Shown here: piece after piece, positions 33,207 through 44,061 of the stretch
Layout: each line of letters begins with the position of its first letter
Position numbering within the stretch: position 1 is the stretch's first letter
DNA from: Lotus japonicus
Lineage: Eukaryota > Streptophyta > Magnoliopsida > Fabales > Fabaceae
Direction: 5' to 3'
NCBI RefSeq assembly: GCF_012489685.1
Contig: NC_080043.1
Coordinates: 67,573,920 to 67,637,919, forward strand
Length of the DNA: 64,000 nucleotides
Position numbers and translations under genes: made by a program
Notes under the pieces: model-generated
Database searches by the model: none
Seen by the model: only the letters and a program-made list of their open reading frames with translations
Told to the model about the DNA's origin: nothing

Positions 33207-34447
33207 TGTAAGATCAAGGTTTGATCAGTGGTTGCATCTCTATGTTTTGATGATTAGAATTAAGGTTTGTGATGATGAACAATTGTGGTACCCTAACGTT
33301 TGTCTTTTTAAGTTGTGACAAACAGGTTCTGAATCTGACCCAAGCCTATTCGTTCAGAAGAAGAAGAACCAAGGGTTACTAAAAAGAGAGCTCATTATCC
33401 TACCATGTTCGTTCTGAACAGTGGCAAATACTTCAGAAGTTCTGAAGATGGAAGCTCTCAAAAAGATCTGAAGAACTCAAGTCAGAAGTTCTGAAGACCA
33501 GATGTTCCAGTGGAACGGTCCAGAAGCAGAAGACTCAAATTCTGAAGACTTGCAAGAAGTTGGTTCTGAAGACCCAAGCTATTCTAGCTCTGACGATCAG
33601 AAGTTCTGAGGAACTTGTTCAGAAGCAGAAGTTGCATGGTCAGAAGACTCCAAGCTTCAATCTGACGATGATCAGAAGCTTCACCTACATTCATCTGAAG
33701 CTCCTTGATCTCAAGTCAACCGTTGAGAGGACAGGTCGCTATCACAGTACAACATCGTACAAGTCTCAGTCTGTCCGTCACCTACCTTGTACAGCCTAGC
33801 AGTCTGATATTACAGAATTGCCACTCCAACGGATAAAACCCTAGCAACGGCTACATCACAAGTCTTGGAGTATATAAAGGCTGAAGAAAGAAGAAAGAAG
33901 CTAAGAAACTTTGCTGAAAATATTCAACAAAAACGAACCATTCTCTTAGCATTATTTCTTCACTGTTCTTAAACATCTGAGTTTACTATTCGCTTGTTAG
34001 AAGCACTCATTGTAAACCCGAAACCTTTTACATCATATTGTAAAGTTCATCAAGAGACCAAGGTTGGTCAGATCTTGAGAGGACTGAATCAAGGCTGATT
34101 CAGTATTTAGCTAGTCTTAAGAGGATCGGTAGATCAGCTTCTTAAGAGGATACTAGTGAGAAAATCAGTGTACTGTTAGTCACTTAGCAGGTTGCAAAGT
34201 GCAGTTGTAACACTCATTGATTTTAGTGGATTGCCTTCATCAGAAGAAGGAAGAAATCACCTTCACAGGTGGACTGGATTAGCTTGAGCTTTTATCTCAA
34301 GTGAACCAGGATAAAATACTCGTGTTCTTTACCTTCTATTATTCAGCACTTAGTTTTTATCCTTGAGTTTTGAAAAAGCCAAAAAGTATACCCGAGATAC
34401 AAAAACTCTATTCAAACCCCCCCTTTCTAGTGTTTTTCGCACCTTCA
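33207..34447 (+). repeat. Element D 3' LTR
   Basis: 1241 bases, TGTAAGATC to ACCTTCA. CTCCAACGG is at 33824-33832 and TATATAAA at 33871-33878. Twelve substitutions, a one-base indel and a shorter C run (7 against 10) separate it from the 5' LTR. Confidence 0.96.
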
Positions 34448-36723
34448 GTGGAGAGTTTGAGAATGACAAGTTTGAGAGTCTGTTTGATTCCTATGGAATT
34501 GCACATGATTTCTCTTGTCCCAGAACTCCTCAACAAAATGGTGTTGTTGAGAGGAAGAACAGAACTCTTCAGGAGATGGCCAGAACCATGCTCTAAGAAA
34601 CTAGCATGGCTAAGCACTTTTGGGCAGAGGCAGTAAATACAACATGTTACATTCAGAACAGAATCTCTGTGAGACCAATTCTGAATAAGACTCCCTATGA
34701 ATTGTGGAAGAACATAAAACCCAACATTTCTTACTTTCATCCTTTTGGTTGTGTTTGTTATGTTCTCAATACTAAGGATAGATTGCATAAATTTGATGCT
34801 AAGTCTTCTAAATGTCTTTTACTTGGTTACTCTGAAAGATCTAAAGGTTTTAGATTTTATAATACTGACGCTAAGACTATTGAAGAATCTATTCATGTTA
34901 GATTTGACGATAAGCTTGACTCTGACCAGTCAAAGCTAGTTGAGAAGTTTGCAGATTTAAGCATTAATGTTTCTGACAAAGGCAAAGCTCCAGAGGAAGC
35001 TGAGCCAGAGGAAGATGAACCAGAAGAAGAAGCTGGTCCCTCTGATTCACAAACTCTGAAGAAGAGCAGAATCACTGCAGCTCATCCTAAAGAATTGATT
35101 CTGGGCAACAAGGACGAACCAGTCAGAACCAGATCAGCCTTCAGACCCTCTGAAGAGACCTTGCTTAGTCTGAAAGGATTGGTGTCCTTAATTGAACCCA
35201 AGTCCATAGATGAAGCTCTTCAGGACAAGGATTGGATTCTGGCCATGGAAGAGGAATTGAATCAATTCTCCAAGAACGATGTTTGGAGCTTAGTGAAGAA
35301 GCCTGAGAGTGTCCATGTAATTGGAACAAAATGGGTGTTCAGAAACAAGCTGAATGAGAAAGGAGATGTAGTCAGAAACAAGGCAAGGCTAGTTGCTCAA
35401 GGCTACAGTCAGCAGGAAGGAATAGACTACACAGAAACATTTGCTCCAGTAGCAAGACTAGAAGCAATCAGAATGTTGATCTCTTTCTCAGTGAATCACA
35501 ACATAATTCTACATCAGATGGATGCTAAGAGTGCCTTCCTAAATGGATATATATCAGAGGAAGTCTACGTTCATCAACCCCCAGGTTTTGAGGATGAAAA
35601 GAAACCAGACCATGTGTTCAAGTTGAAGAAATCACTCTATGGTCTGAAGCAAGCTCCCAGAGCATGGTATGAGAGACTCAACTCATTCCTTCTGGAGAAT
35701 GAGTTTGTAAGGGGTAAAGTAGATACAACTCTCTTTTGCAAAACTTATAAAAATGATATCTTAATTGTGCAAATTTATGTTGATGATATTATATTTGGTT
35801 CTGCTAATCAATCTCTATGCAAAGAATTTTCTGAGATGATGCACGCTGAATTTGAGATGAGTATGATGGGAGAACTCAAGTACTTTCTGGGTATACAAGT
35901 TGATCAAACACCAGAAGGAACATATATCCATCAGAGCAAGTACACTAAAGAACTTCTGAAGAAGTTCAATATGCTGGAATCTACAGTGGCCAAGACTCCA
36001 ATGCATCCTACATGCATTCTGGAGAAAAAAGATGAAAGTGGTAAAGTATGTCAGAAGCTCTATCGCGGTATGATAGGATCTCTTCTATACTTAACTGCAT
36101 CTAGGCCTGATATATTATTTAGTGTTCACTTATGCGCTCGTTTCCAATCAGATCCAAGGGAAACCCACTTAACAGCTGTTAAGAGGATCCTAAGGTATCT
36201 GAAAGGCACCACTAACCTTGGCTTGATGTATAAGAAAACATCAGAGTATAAGCTTTCAAGTTATTGTGATGCTGATTATGCTGGAGATAGAACATAGAGA
36301 AAAAGCACTTCTGGAAATTGTCAATTTCTGGGAAGCAATTTAGTCTCATGGGCAAGCAAGAGGCAATCAACCATTGCACTATCCACTGCAGAGGCAGAAT
36401 ATATCTCAATAGCAATTTGCAGCACCCAGATGCTCTGGATGAAACATCAGCTGGAGGATTATCAGATCCTTGAGAGCAATATCCCAATCTACTGTGATAA
36501 CACTGCTGCAATCTCATTGAGTAAGAATCCTATCTTGCATTCAAGGGCAAAGCACATTGAGGTAAAGTATCACTTTATTAGAGATTATGTACAGAAGGGC
36601 GTACTTCTTCTGAAGTTTGTTGATACTGACCATCAATGGGCAGATATCTTTACAAAGCCCTTAGCAGAGGATAGATTTAATTTTATTCTGAAAAATCTGA
36701 ACATGGACTTTTGTCCAGAGTGA
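34448..36723 (+). pseudogene. pol: Element B pol, 3' part with two stops
   Basis: The first five bases GTGGA are the duplication made by D; coding resumes at 34453. Integrase continues with FEND and [13 protein letters not shown] at 34594-34596 replaces Gln, and TAG at 36295-36297 replaces Glu in RNase H before RKSTSGN. RT keeps YVDD in [11 protein letters not shown] and has DAKSAFLNG where others have DVKSAFLNG. RNase H ends [13 protein letters not shown], with a TGA at 36721-36723. It is in one frame with the 5' part once D is discounted. Confidence 0.94.
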
Positions 36724-37169
36724 AGATGGATCAGAACCTCTGACTATGATACTTCTTGATCAGAAGATGTCTAGTCCAGAAGGTAACTCAATCAGAGTGT
36801 GTGTACCCATTGGTACTGACTCTGAAGCTGAGACAGCAACACGTGTGTCAGTATTTCTGATGCATAGTTCCCTGTGCCCGTATGACAGTCTGTCATGTTG
36901 CGTGTAGATGTGCTTCTCTCCTGTGTGTGATATGTGTATTTACTGTTACCATCTATCTTTAATTTTCAACCGTTGATTTTAAATTACTTTTTGAATCAAC
37001 AAAGGTTATTTGTCAAAACCCACTATACACACACGATCTCCTTCACTTTCGGTTTTTACTCTCTCTCTCTCCTGTATTTTCAAAACCGCTTACCCTCGAC
37101 CTCTCTCTCGCTCTCTCTCTTCATCTTTCAACCTTCATCTTCTACCCAAAACCTTCAACCGCTCCAACA
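36724..37169 (+). promoter_or_regulatory. Element B pol-ORF3 spacer with putative internal promoter
   Basis: ORF3 is not in frame with pol. ACCGTTGAT (36969-36977) and an imperfect inverted partner ATCAACAAAGG (36995-37005) are followed by CCCACTATA (37019-37027) and a strongly CT-rich leader (TCTCTC runs to about 37165), then the ATG at 37170. The same order is in C and D. In plants a TATA-like box followed by a pyrimidine patch is a usual core-promoter design. Confidence 0.5.
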
Positions 37170-40066
37170 ATGGTGAGACAAACCAGAAGAGATACTGCAG
37201 ATGCAGCCCAGTTCCCTCATATGGTAGTGGGTTTAGCAACAGGTCAAAGGGGTCCTGAGAATCTGAATCAAGATCAAGGTCAAGCTCAAGAACAGATCAT
37301 TCCGATTGCAGAACGGGGTTGTGCCGTTCACTGCGTATATACTCCTGAGGAACTTCAAGTACTGGCAGAATGGAGATTCGACCTCGACAATCTTGCTACA
37401 AATGGGTATGATCTTCGTCCTGAAGTTCGTGTTCAAGACTGGGAAAATTACTTCAACAGGCTTCTAGGACCGGTGTATGACAAATTGGTCAAGGAATTCT
37501 GGAAGCACGCCGACTGCGATGATACTCAAGTGGTATCCTACATTCTTGGAAGAAGGATAATAATCACGGAGAAGTCATTTGTGAAGTTGCTAGGTGCAGA
37601 AACTGCAAATGGGTATCGATTTCAACTGACAGAATCGAAGCTGAAACCCAACACCAAGAATACAATCAACAAAGCCCTGTACACCACCTACAAACAGGGC
37701 AAGACCGATTACAAGGTACTAGACCTTCATCCCAAGCTCAGAATCTGGCACAAGATTCTGCTCAACTGCATCAACCAAAGACCAAAGGGCAGTTCCCCAG
37801 ACTACATCAACTTCAACCAGAAGGTGATGTTGTTTTTCATCCAAGACAAGAAGAAGATCTGCCTTCCCTACTTCCTGTTCTCATACCTGAAGGAATGTAT
37901 CCGGAAGTCTAGGACTACTGCCTCCATCAAGTCCGCAATCAAGTATATCCCTTTTGGGAGATTGTTGTCTGATCTCTTCATTGAGAGTGGCCTCATTCAA
38001 GATCTGGTCAATGCTGGATGCACAGAGGATCTGACCACCATTGTCAGCGATGTCTTCACTGCAAATTCTCTGAAGAAAATGGGTCTAGTCAAGAAGAAGA
38101 TTGCTCCTGCCCATGAAGACACATCTTCTGAAATCAGAAGTAGAAGGGTGCCTCTGAATGACTACCCTCTGTGGACACAGGCAGACAATCCTGAAGCTAT
38201 TAGGTGCTATGTTGAAGACCTAAGGGCTCAAGGCTATGAAATTGATCTCGATGAATTCTTCAGAAGACTTCCGCCAGCTCCAGAGTTTCCTTCTCCTACC
38301 AAGAAGAAAGTTCAGAGGAAGATGATCTTAGAAGAATCCTCTGAGGAATCAGATGTCCCTCTGACCAAAGGGAAGAAGGCTGGTCAATCCAAGAGAAAAC
38401 ATGATGAAACCAGCAAACCAGATGATGATGATGATGGTGATAATGAGGATGGTCCTCCTTCTCCCAAGAAGAAGAAGAAGCAGGTCAGAATAGTGGTGAA
38501 ACCTACCCGGGTGGAACCAGCTGCTGAAGTGATCAGAAGGATTGAAACTCCTGCCAGAGTGACAAGATCCTCGGCACAATCAAGTAAGTCTGCAGTTGCT
38601 TCTGATGATGATTTGAATTTATTTGATGCACTCCCCATCTCAGCCATGCTCAAACATTCTTCAAATCCACTCACTCCCATTCCTGAGTCCCAACCAGCTG
38701 CACACACCACCTCTCCACCACATTCCCCAAGGTCTTCATTTTTCCAACCTTCTCCAACTGAAGCACCTCTCTGGAATTTGCTCCAGAACCAACCATCTAG
38801 GCCAGATGAACCAACCTCTCCCATTACCATCCAGTATAACCCATTAACTTCTGAACCCATCATCCCTGAGCAACCAGAGCCCAATCAAACAGAACCTGGA
38901 CCCAGAACCTCTGATCACTCTGTCCCAAGAGCATCAGAACGTCTGGCTCCCAGAACCACTGATACAGACTCTTCCACAGCCTATACACCTGTATCCTTCC
39001 CAACAAATGTTGCTGACTCTTCTCCCTCCAACAACTCTGAATCCATTAGAAAATTCATGGAGGTCAGAAAAGAAAAGGTGTCTACCTTAGAAGAGTATTA
39101 TCTCACTTGTCCAAGCCCTAGGAGATATCCTGGCCCTAGACCTGAACGTCTAGTTGACCCAGATGAACCTATCTTGGCCAATCCCTTACATGAGGCAGAC
39201 CCCTTGGCTCAACAAGCTCAACCTGTCCCTGACCAACAAGAGCCAGTTCAACCAGAACCCGAACCCGAACAATCTGTTTCTAATCACTCTTCGGTTAGAT
39301 CACCAAATCCTCTGGTTGACACTTCAGAACCCTACCTTGGAACCTCTGAACATCATGTTCAATCCTTTAACATTGGCTCTCCACAAGGTGCCTCTGAAGC
39401 TCATAGCAGCAATCATCCAGCCTCTCCTGAAACCAACCTCTCCATAATTCCTTACACTCCCCTCCAACCCACATCTCTCTCTGAGTGCATCAATATTTTC
39501 CATCATGAAGCTTCATTGATGCTACGCAATGTGCACGGTCAGACTAACCTAAGCGAGAATGTTGAATATGTGGCTGAAGAGTGGAACCGTCTGAGCACTT
39601 GGCTAGTGGCTCAAGTTCCGGTTATGATGCAGCTTCTGAATACAGAGGGAAGTCAGAGGATCGAGGCTGCAAAGCAAAGGTTTGCTAGAAGGGTGGCTCT
39701 TCATGAACAAGAACAGAGACATAAGCTACTTGAAGCTATTGAAGAAGCCAAAAGAAAGAAAGAACAAGCAGAAGAAGCTACACGTCAAGCGGCAGCTCAA
39801 GTTGAACAAGCCAGACTAGAGGCAGAACGACTTGAAGCTGAGGCTGAAGCTCTTAGATGCCAAGCACTTGCACCAGTAGTGTTTACTCCTGCTGCTTCTG
39901 CTTCCATTCCAGCTCCTCAAGCTGCTCAGAATGTTCCTTCCAGCTCTACTCAGTCAAGCTCGTCCAGACTCGACATCTGGAACAAAGACTTGATACTCAT
40001 GAGTCTATGCTAACAGACATGAAGGAAATGATGATGGAACTTCTGCGTCGATCTACTAAACCCTAG
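37170..40066 (+). pseudogene. Element B envelope-like ORF3, late frameshift
   Basis: Open for 947 codons from MVRQTRRDTAD at 37170 to 40013. Near 39983 one base is missing relative to C, so the normal C-terminal stretch (through the MMMELLRR motif to a stop at about 40066) is in another frame. Domains: GYDLRPEV/YFNRLLGPVYDKLVKEFWKH block (putative plant transposon protein type) at about residues 75-120; basic KKKKK and acidic DDDD runs near 400-440; a long Pro/Ser-rich middle; coiled coil rich in Ala, Glu and Arg near 830-910. No signal peptide or transmembrane anchor is apparent from the ATG. Confidence 0.87.
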
Positions 40067-40267
40067 TCTTAGGATCTCTTCGTTTTTCTTCCTACCCTAG
40101 TTTTATTTTCTTTAAGTTTTATTTATTATTATTTTCTGTTATGTCTTTTCGTTATTTATTTTAGCGCATCATACATATATATATATCTGACATTATGTTT
40201 GCAAAATTTTCTTTATTCATCACAAACTGCATTTACATCATACATGTTTTTCTTTTCCATCACAATC

Positions 40268-40651
40268 CTAGAATGGAGGATCCCTCCTCATTCTTCTGCA
40301 CTCCTGGCGCTGCTCTGATCTCTCCTTCTCCAGACGCTCCAGTGCATACTGGATGTTGTTGAGACTGTCTTTTAGCTCCAGAATCTCTTCTGAAGTCTTA
40401 AGCTTCTTTTCCAAGATCTCTTTTTCTTCCAGCAGCTTCAGTTCAAGCTGGCTGAGTTCTTGCACTTCCTCCACGAAGGCAAGAAATTCCTGGAAGTCTT
40501 TCTTCAACTCTGGACGCAGGTCCTCCTCCAGCAGTGTCCGTGTTAGCTCTGAGATGGTTGTTGTACCCTCTGGATGCCTAATATTGAGGAACAAGTCCTC
40601 CTCAAAGGCCTTCTTTCTCAGCTCTTCTAGTGCGATCATGCTTGATGCCAT
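40268..40651 (-). CDS. Antisense ORF of element B: 127-aa coiled-coil protein
   Basis: A complete ORF running opposite to element B, from MASSMIALEELRKKAF at 40651 to RRMRRDPPF and a stop at 40268. It is rich in Glu, Leu, Lys and Arg, with Leu spacing that suggests one long coiled coil in the second half and a basic tail (RRMRR). No known domain is recognised. It is tail-to-tail with ORF3, about 200 bases apart. A TATA box lies about 55 bases upstream in the right direction (40712-40705). The near-identical copy in C (8834-9225), apart from one deleted base, supports it being a gene of this family. Its product could act on the element's own RNA or particle, or be purely regulatory; the sequence does not tell. 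Confidence 0.7.
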   Translation of the reverse strand: MASSMIALEELRKKAFEEDLFLNIRHPEGTTTISELTRTLLEEDLRPELKKDFQEFLAFVEEVQELSQLELKLLEEKEILEKKLKTSEEILELKDSLNNIQYALERLEKERSEQRQECRRMRRDPPF

Positions 40652-40704
40652 TTCTCCTTTTATGGTATTGTTCGAGTTATGAAGCTTACCCCATTCTCCA
40701 TCGC

Positions 40705-40712
40705 TTTATATA
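40705..40712 (-). promoter_or_regulatory. TATA box of antisense ORF in element B
   Basis: TATATAAA on the minus strand, flanked by AGCC and GCG, 54 bases before the ATG at 40651. The same flanks and spacing hold in C. Upstream on the minus strand lies a GA-rich stretch. Confidence 0.62.
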
Positions 40713-40895
40713 GGCTTCACTCTCTCTCTGAAAGTTAATGCTCCTGCAGTTTCTCGAGGATAAGTTCTTGGTAACTGACCCTTATCTTTACTCCTTTGGC
40801 CGGTGGTAAACGCTCCTCTTTTCTGCATTAACTCTTCTCTTTACTTCGCCTAACTCTATTTCTTGCATCGTTTTTGTTAAAACTTAGACCTTCTC

Positions 40896-41452
40896 TAAGG
40901 GGGAGTACCTTGTACTTCAAGCTAAGTTTTTCACACCCCAAACTTTTTGCTTATGACAAAAAGGGGGAGTACACCCAGTTTTTGATGTGTAAGATGTGTT
41001 AGTGTGATTTATTTTTTCTTTTGGAGAATTAAGAGTTCCACGTTTATGACCATAGATGTGTCACTGGGCAAATACAAGGAATACATTTCACTTCTTCTGA
41101 AGTGATTTTAGTTTGACTCTGTTACCCAAGACTCTGATACCTTGTCCGTTGACTTTGATTACTTATGCGCTCTGATTTCTCTATTTTCATCTATGTCATA
41201 ATATTTTTCACTCTGAACTCTTATATTATTTAGCTCAGAATCTAGACTTTACTAACGTTTTCATCAAGTATTAGATTCAGGGGGAGCTAAGCTCAGAATC
41301 AAGCAGTGACTTGGATTCAGATTGAGCAAGATAAACTATTCACATCAGGATAAGTCTGATTCTCTATCCCTAAGCTCTGAGTGAATTCAGTTTATTGTTT
41401 AAGAATTGTTCATCAAAAATCTTAGTTTTGTCATCATCAAAAAGGGGGAGAT
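40896..41452 (+). other. Element B 3' region with four purine tracts
   Basis: GGGGGAG-type tracts occur at 40896-40907, 40955-40973, 41276-41286 and 41439-41452. The last ends at the LTR start and is the likely plus-strand primer. No gene is seen between the antisense promoter and the LTR. Confidence 0.75.
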
Positions 41453-42662
41453 TGTAAGATCAAGTTTTGCTCTAGTAGTACAACTCTATGTTTTGATGAT
41501 TACAAGTTAACCTTTTGATATGAACAATTGTGGTACTCTAACGTGTTTTTCTGAGTGTGCTATTTACAGGCTCTGACCTCTATTCAATCTCACACAAATC
41601 AGAAGCACTGTGCCTAAAGAGTGTCCCAAGCAACGCTTTCGCATTCACCATGTTCAGTATGAGCAGTGGAAAAGCTTCAGAAGTTCTGAAGTTATACAAA
41701 CTCTGATGTGGACTCAGTCACTAGAAGTTCTGAAGATCCAGAAAGTCTGATAACCAAGAAACACTGAAGGTTCAGATGTTCTGATGGTGTAGAAGACTCT
41801 GAAGAACCAGAAGCTGATTAGTGAAATTCTGATGTCCAGAAGCAAGATACTCTGAAGACCATGTACTTCCCTCTGAGTTCAGAATCAGAAGATACAATGG
41901 TCAGAGGATCTGGGCTTTCCCTCTGACTCTGATCAACCGGCTTCACAAGTTCCAACATGAAGCTTTCTCCTGATCAGAAGTCTCCTAGGTTAAAAGGTCA
42001 AGTCGCTATCCAAGTACAAAAGCTACTGTACCTTCCTGACGACCTACCTAACAGTCTCAGACACAGCAGAAGCTGGATTTTCCAGAACTTCCCTCCAACG
42101 GTAGCATTTCCCATGCAACGCTCAACCCTAATCCTTGGAGTATATAAAGAGGCTGAAGACTGAAAGAAGCGGTTAGAAGCATTCACATACGCGCAAGACA
42201 AATTCAAATTCTTCTAAGCTTTCTTTCATCTAAAATTCAGTGTGTTTACTATTAGCTTTTTAGAAGCAAATCTCTTGTAAACATTTCTTTGATAAACAGT
42301 TTTTTTAGTTCCTTTAGGAGATCAAGGTTGATCGGATCCTAGAGAAGACTAAGAGAGTGAATCTTAGTGTGAGCTAAGTCAGTGTAATTGTTAGTCACTT
42401 GTAGGTTTCAAGTGCAGTTGTAACTCTTACCTGATTAGTGGATTGCCTTCATTCTAAGAAGGAAGAAATCACCTTAACGGGTGGACTGGAGTAGCTTGAG
42501 TGATTTATCAAGTGAACCAGGATAAAAATCCGTGTGTGCTTTTCTATCTCTTATTCTTAGCACTTAAGTTCTCGAAAGATTTGTCAAAATCTTTGAGGTG
42601 GAAGTTTTATCTTGAAAACGTTATTCAAACCCCCCCCCTTTCTACCGTTTTTCATACCTTCA
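41453..42662 (+). repeat. Element B 3' LTR
   Basis: 1210 bases, uninterrupted. CTCCAACGG is at 42093-42101 and TATATAAA at 42141-42148. It differs from the 5' LTR at five positions (two before and three after the site where C entered the other copy) and in its C run, 9 against 7. Confidence 0.96.
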
Positions 42663-43996
42663 GTCACTTCCTCTTGAAGTCCTGCATTAATCAACATTAG
42701 GTTAGCTTTTTCCATAACATCAACATTATTAAACTTACTTTGCCATTCCTCCAGATCTTCCTTCAGCTTAGTGCTGAGCTCTTTCAACCGTTCATTCTGA
42801 GAAACAAGTTGGTCTATCTCACTTTGCTTTTCTCTTACAAGTTTGCATGCTTCTTCCCACTTGTTGTGTAGCAGCTTGTAAATTTCAGCCAATTCCTCAT
42901 CAGAGATGTCTTCATCACTCGTCTCAGACTCACAGATAGTTCCAGAGAAAGCATTGACTTTGTTTGCAGATATCTCCTCCTCATCTTCAGTGTCTTCATC
43001 TGACCAAGTTACCATCATACCTTTCTTTTGCTTCTTTAGATAAGTGGCACATTCAGACCTGATGTGACCATATCCTTCACATTCATGACATTGAACTCCT
43101 TTGTTCTGAACAGGTCTTTCTTCTTCCTTGGTCTTCCTCTGAGAATTTGAAAACTTGGGTTTGTTATCGAACTTCATGTCCTGGGCATTAGGTCTGGTTC
43201 TTTTGTCAATTTTCCTCAAAGCCCTGTTGAATTTTTTTGCTAGCATAGCCAGAGCCTCAGAGAAGTTTTCACCCTCACAGTCTTCATCATCACCTTCATC
43301 AGTGTTAGACACAAAAGCAATACTCTTATTCTTCTTCTCAGATTTTCCACTCAGTTTCAACTCAAATGTCTGCAAAGAGCCAATAAGTTCATCAACCTTC
43401 ATGTTCTCAATGTCTTGAGCTTCCTCAATTGCAGTGACTTTCATAGCAAACTTCTGAGGAAGAGATCTCAGAATCTTCCTTACAAGTTTCTCATCTGACA
43501 TAGGTTCTCCCAAAGCAAATGAAGCATTAGACAAGTCACGGACACGCTTGTGGAATTCTGAAATAGTCTCTTCTTCAGTCATCATCAAATTTTCAAATTG
43601 AGTAGTAAGCATCTGAAGCTTTGACATCCTTACTCGAGTAGTTCCTTCATGTGCAGTTTTCAGAATCTCCCAAGCATCCTTTGCCACAGTACATGTATTG
43701 ATCAGCCTAAACATATTCTTGTCAACTCCATTAAAAATAGCATTTAGAGCCTTTGAATTTCCAAGTGCAGCTTCATCTTCAACACTGGTCCATTCTTCTT
43801 CAGGTTTTTTCACAACAGTAGTAGAGGTGCCTTCAACCTCAGCCTTAGTGGGGTGCTTCCAACCCTTGACAATAGCTTTCCAGGTCTTGTTGTCAATCGA
43901 TTTGAGAAAGGCTGTCATGCGAACCTTCCAGTAGTCATAGTTAGTACCATCCAGAATGGGTGGCCTATTGACTGATCCTCCCTCCTTGTTATCCAT
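42663..43996 (-). pseudogene. gag: Element A gag, 5' part
   Basis: Starts MDNKEGGSVNRPP at 43996 and is cut at 42663 by element B; the last bases GTCAC are the duplication. It has a GTNYDYWKVRM motif near the start, the copia Gag helical region, and a CCHC knuckle (CHECEGYGHIRSEC) near residue 300, followed by an acidic segment and coiled-coil-like helices. It joins in frame to 6258-5784. The short tail in the open frame beyond 42663 is LTR sequence of B. Confidence 0.93.
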
Positions 43997-44047
43997 GAGA
44001 ACTTGAATAAAACTCCCTAGAGCTCACCCAACCAGAACAGGGTGCCT

Positions 44048-44060
44048 GCTCTGATGCCAA
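44048..44060 (-). promoter_or_regulatory. Primer binding site of element A
   Basis: TTGGCATCAGAGC on the minus strand, one base from the LTR end. It is the same one-base variant as in D. Confidence 0.85.
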
Positions 44061-44061
44061 T

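Larger units (their letters stand above)
22254..34447 (+). mobile_element. Element D: Sirevirus of a second family, inside B's integrase
   Basis: A 12194-base plus-strand element flanked by GTGGA (22249-22253 and 34448-34452). LTRs are 22254-23496 and 33207-34447, with 12 substitutions and a one-base indel between them by eye. Order: gag, pol (+1 overlap), ORF3, small sense ORF, purine tracts. It belongs with E. Pol is broken by a short deletion and ORF3 by a TAG; gag and the small ORF are open. Confidence 0.95.
6264..42662 (+). mobile_element. Element B: Sirevirus with nested C and D
   Basis: A plus-strand element of the B/C/F family bounded by TGTAAGATC at 6264 and ACCTTCA at 42662, with GTCAC duplications. 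Its own parts are: 5' LTR 6264-6822 plus 18901-19549; primer site 19551-19563; gag 19622-21532; pol 21420-22253 plus 34453-36723; ORF3 37170-40066; an antisense ORF 40651-40268; purine tracts 40896-41452; 3' LTR 41453-42662. C sits in the 5' LTR and D in the integrase region. The two LTRs differ by five substitutions that I can see and by C-run length. B is defective: gag start lost, stops in gag and pol, and a frameshift in ORF3. Confidence 0.95.

Noticed and set aside
37170..40066. True retroviral envelope
   Set aside because: No signal peptide, furin-type site or transmembrane anchor could be seen. The name envelope-like is kept only for its position after pol.
43155..43934. Plus-strand ORFs opposite element A gag
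   Set aside because: Ser/Leu-rich mirror frames of the acidic and Lys-rich gag codons; no start context or family.
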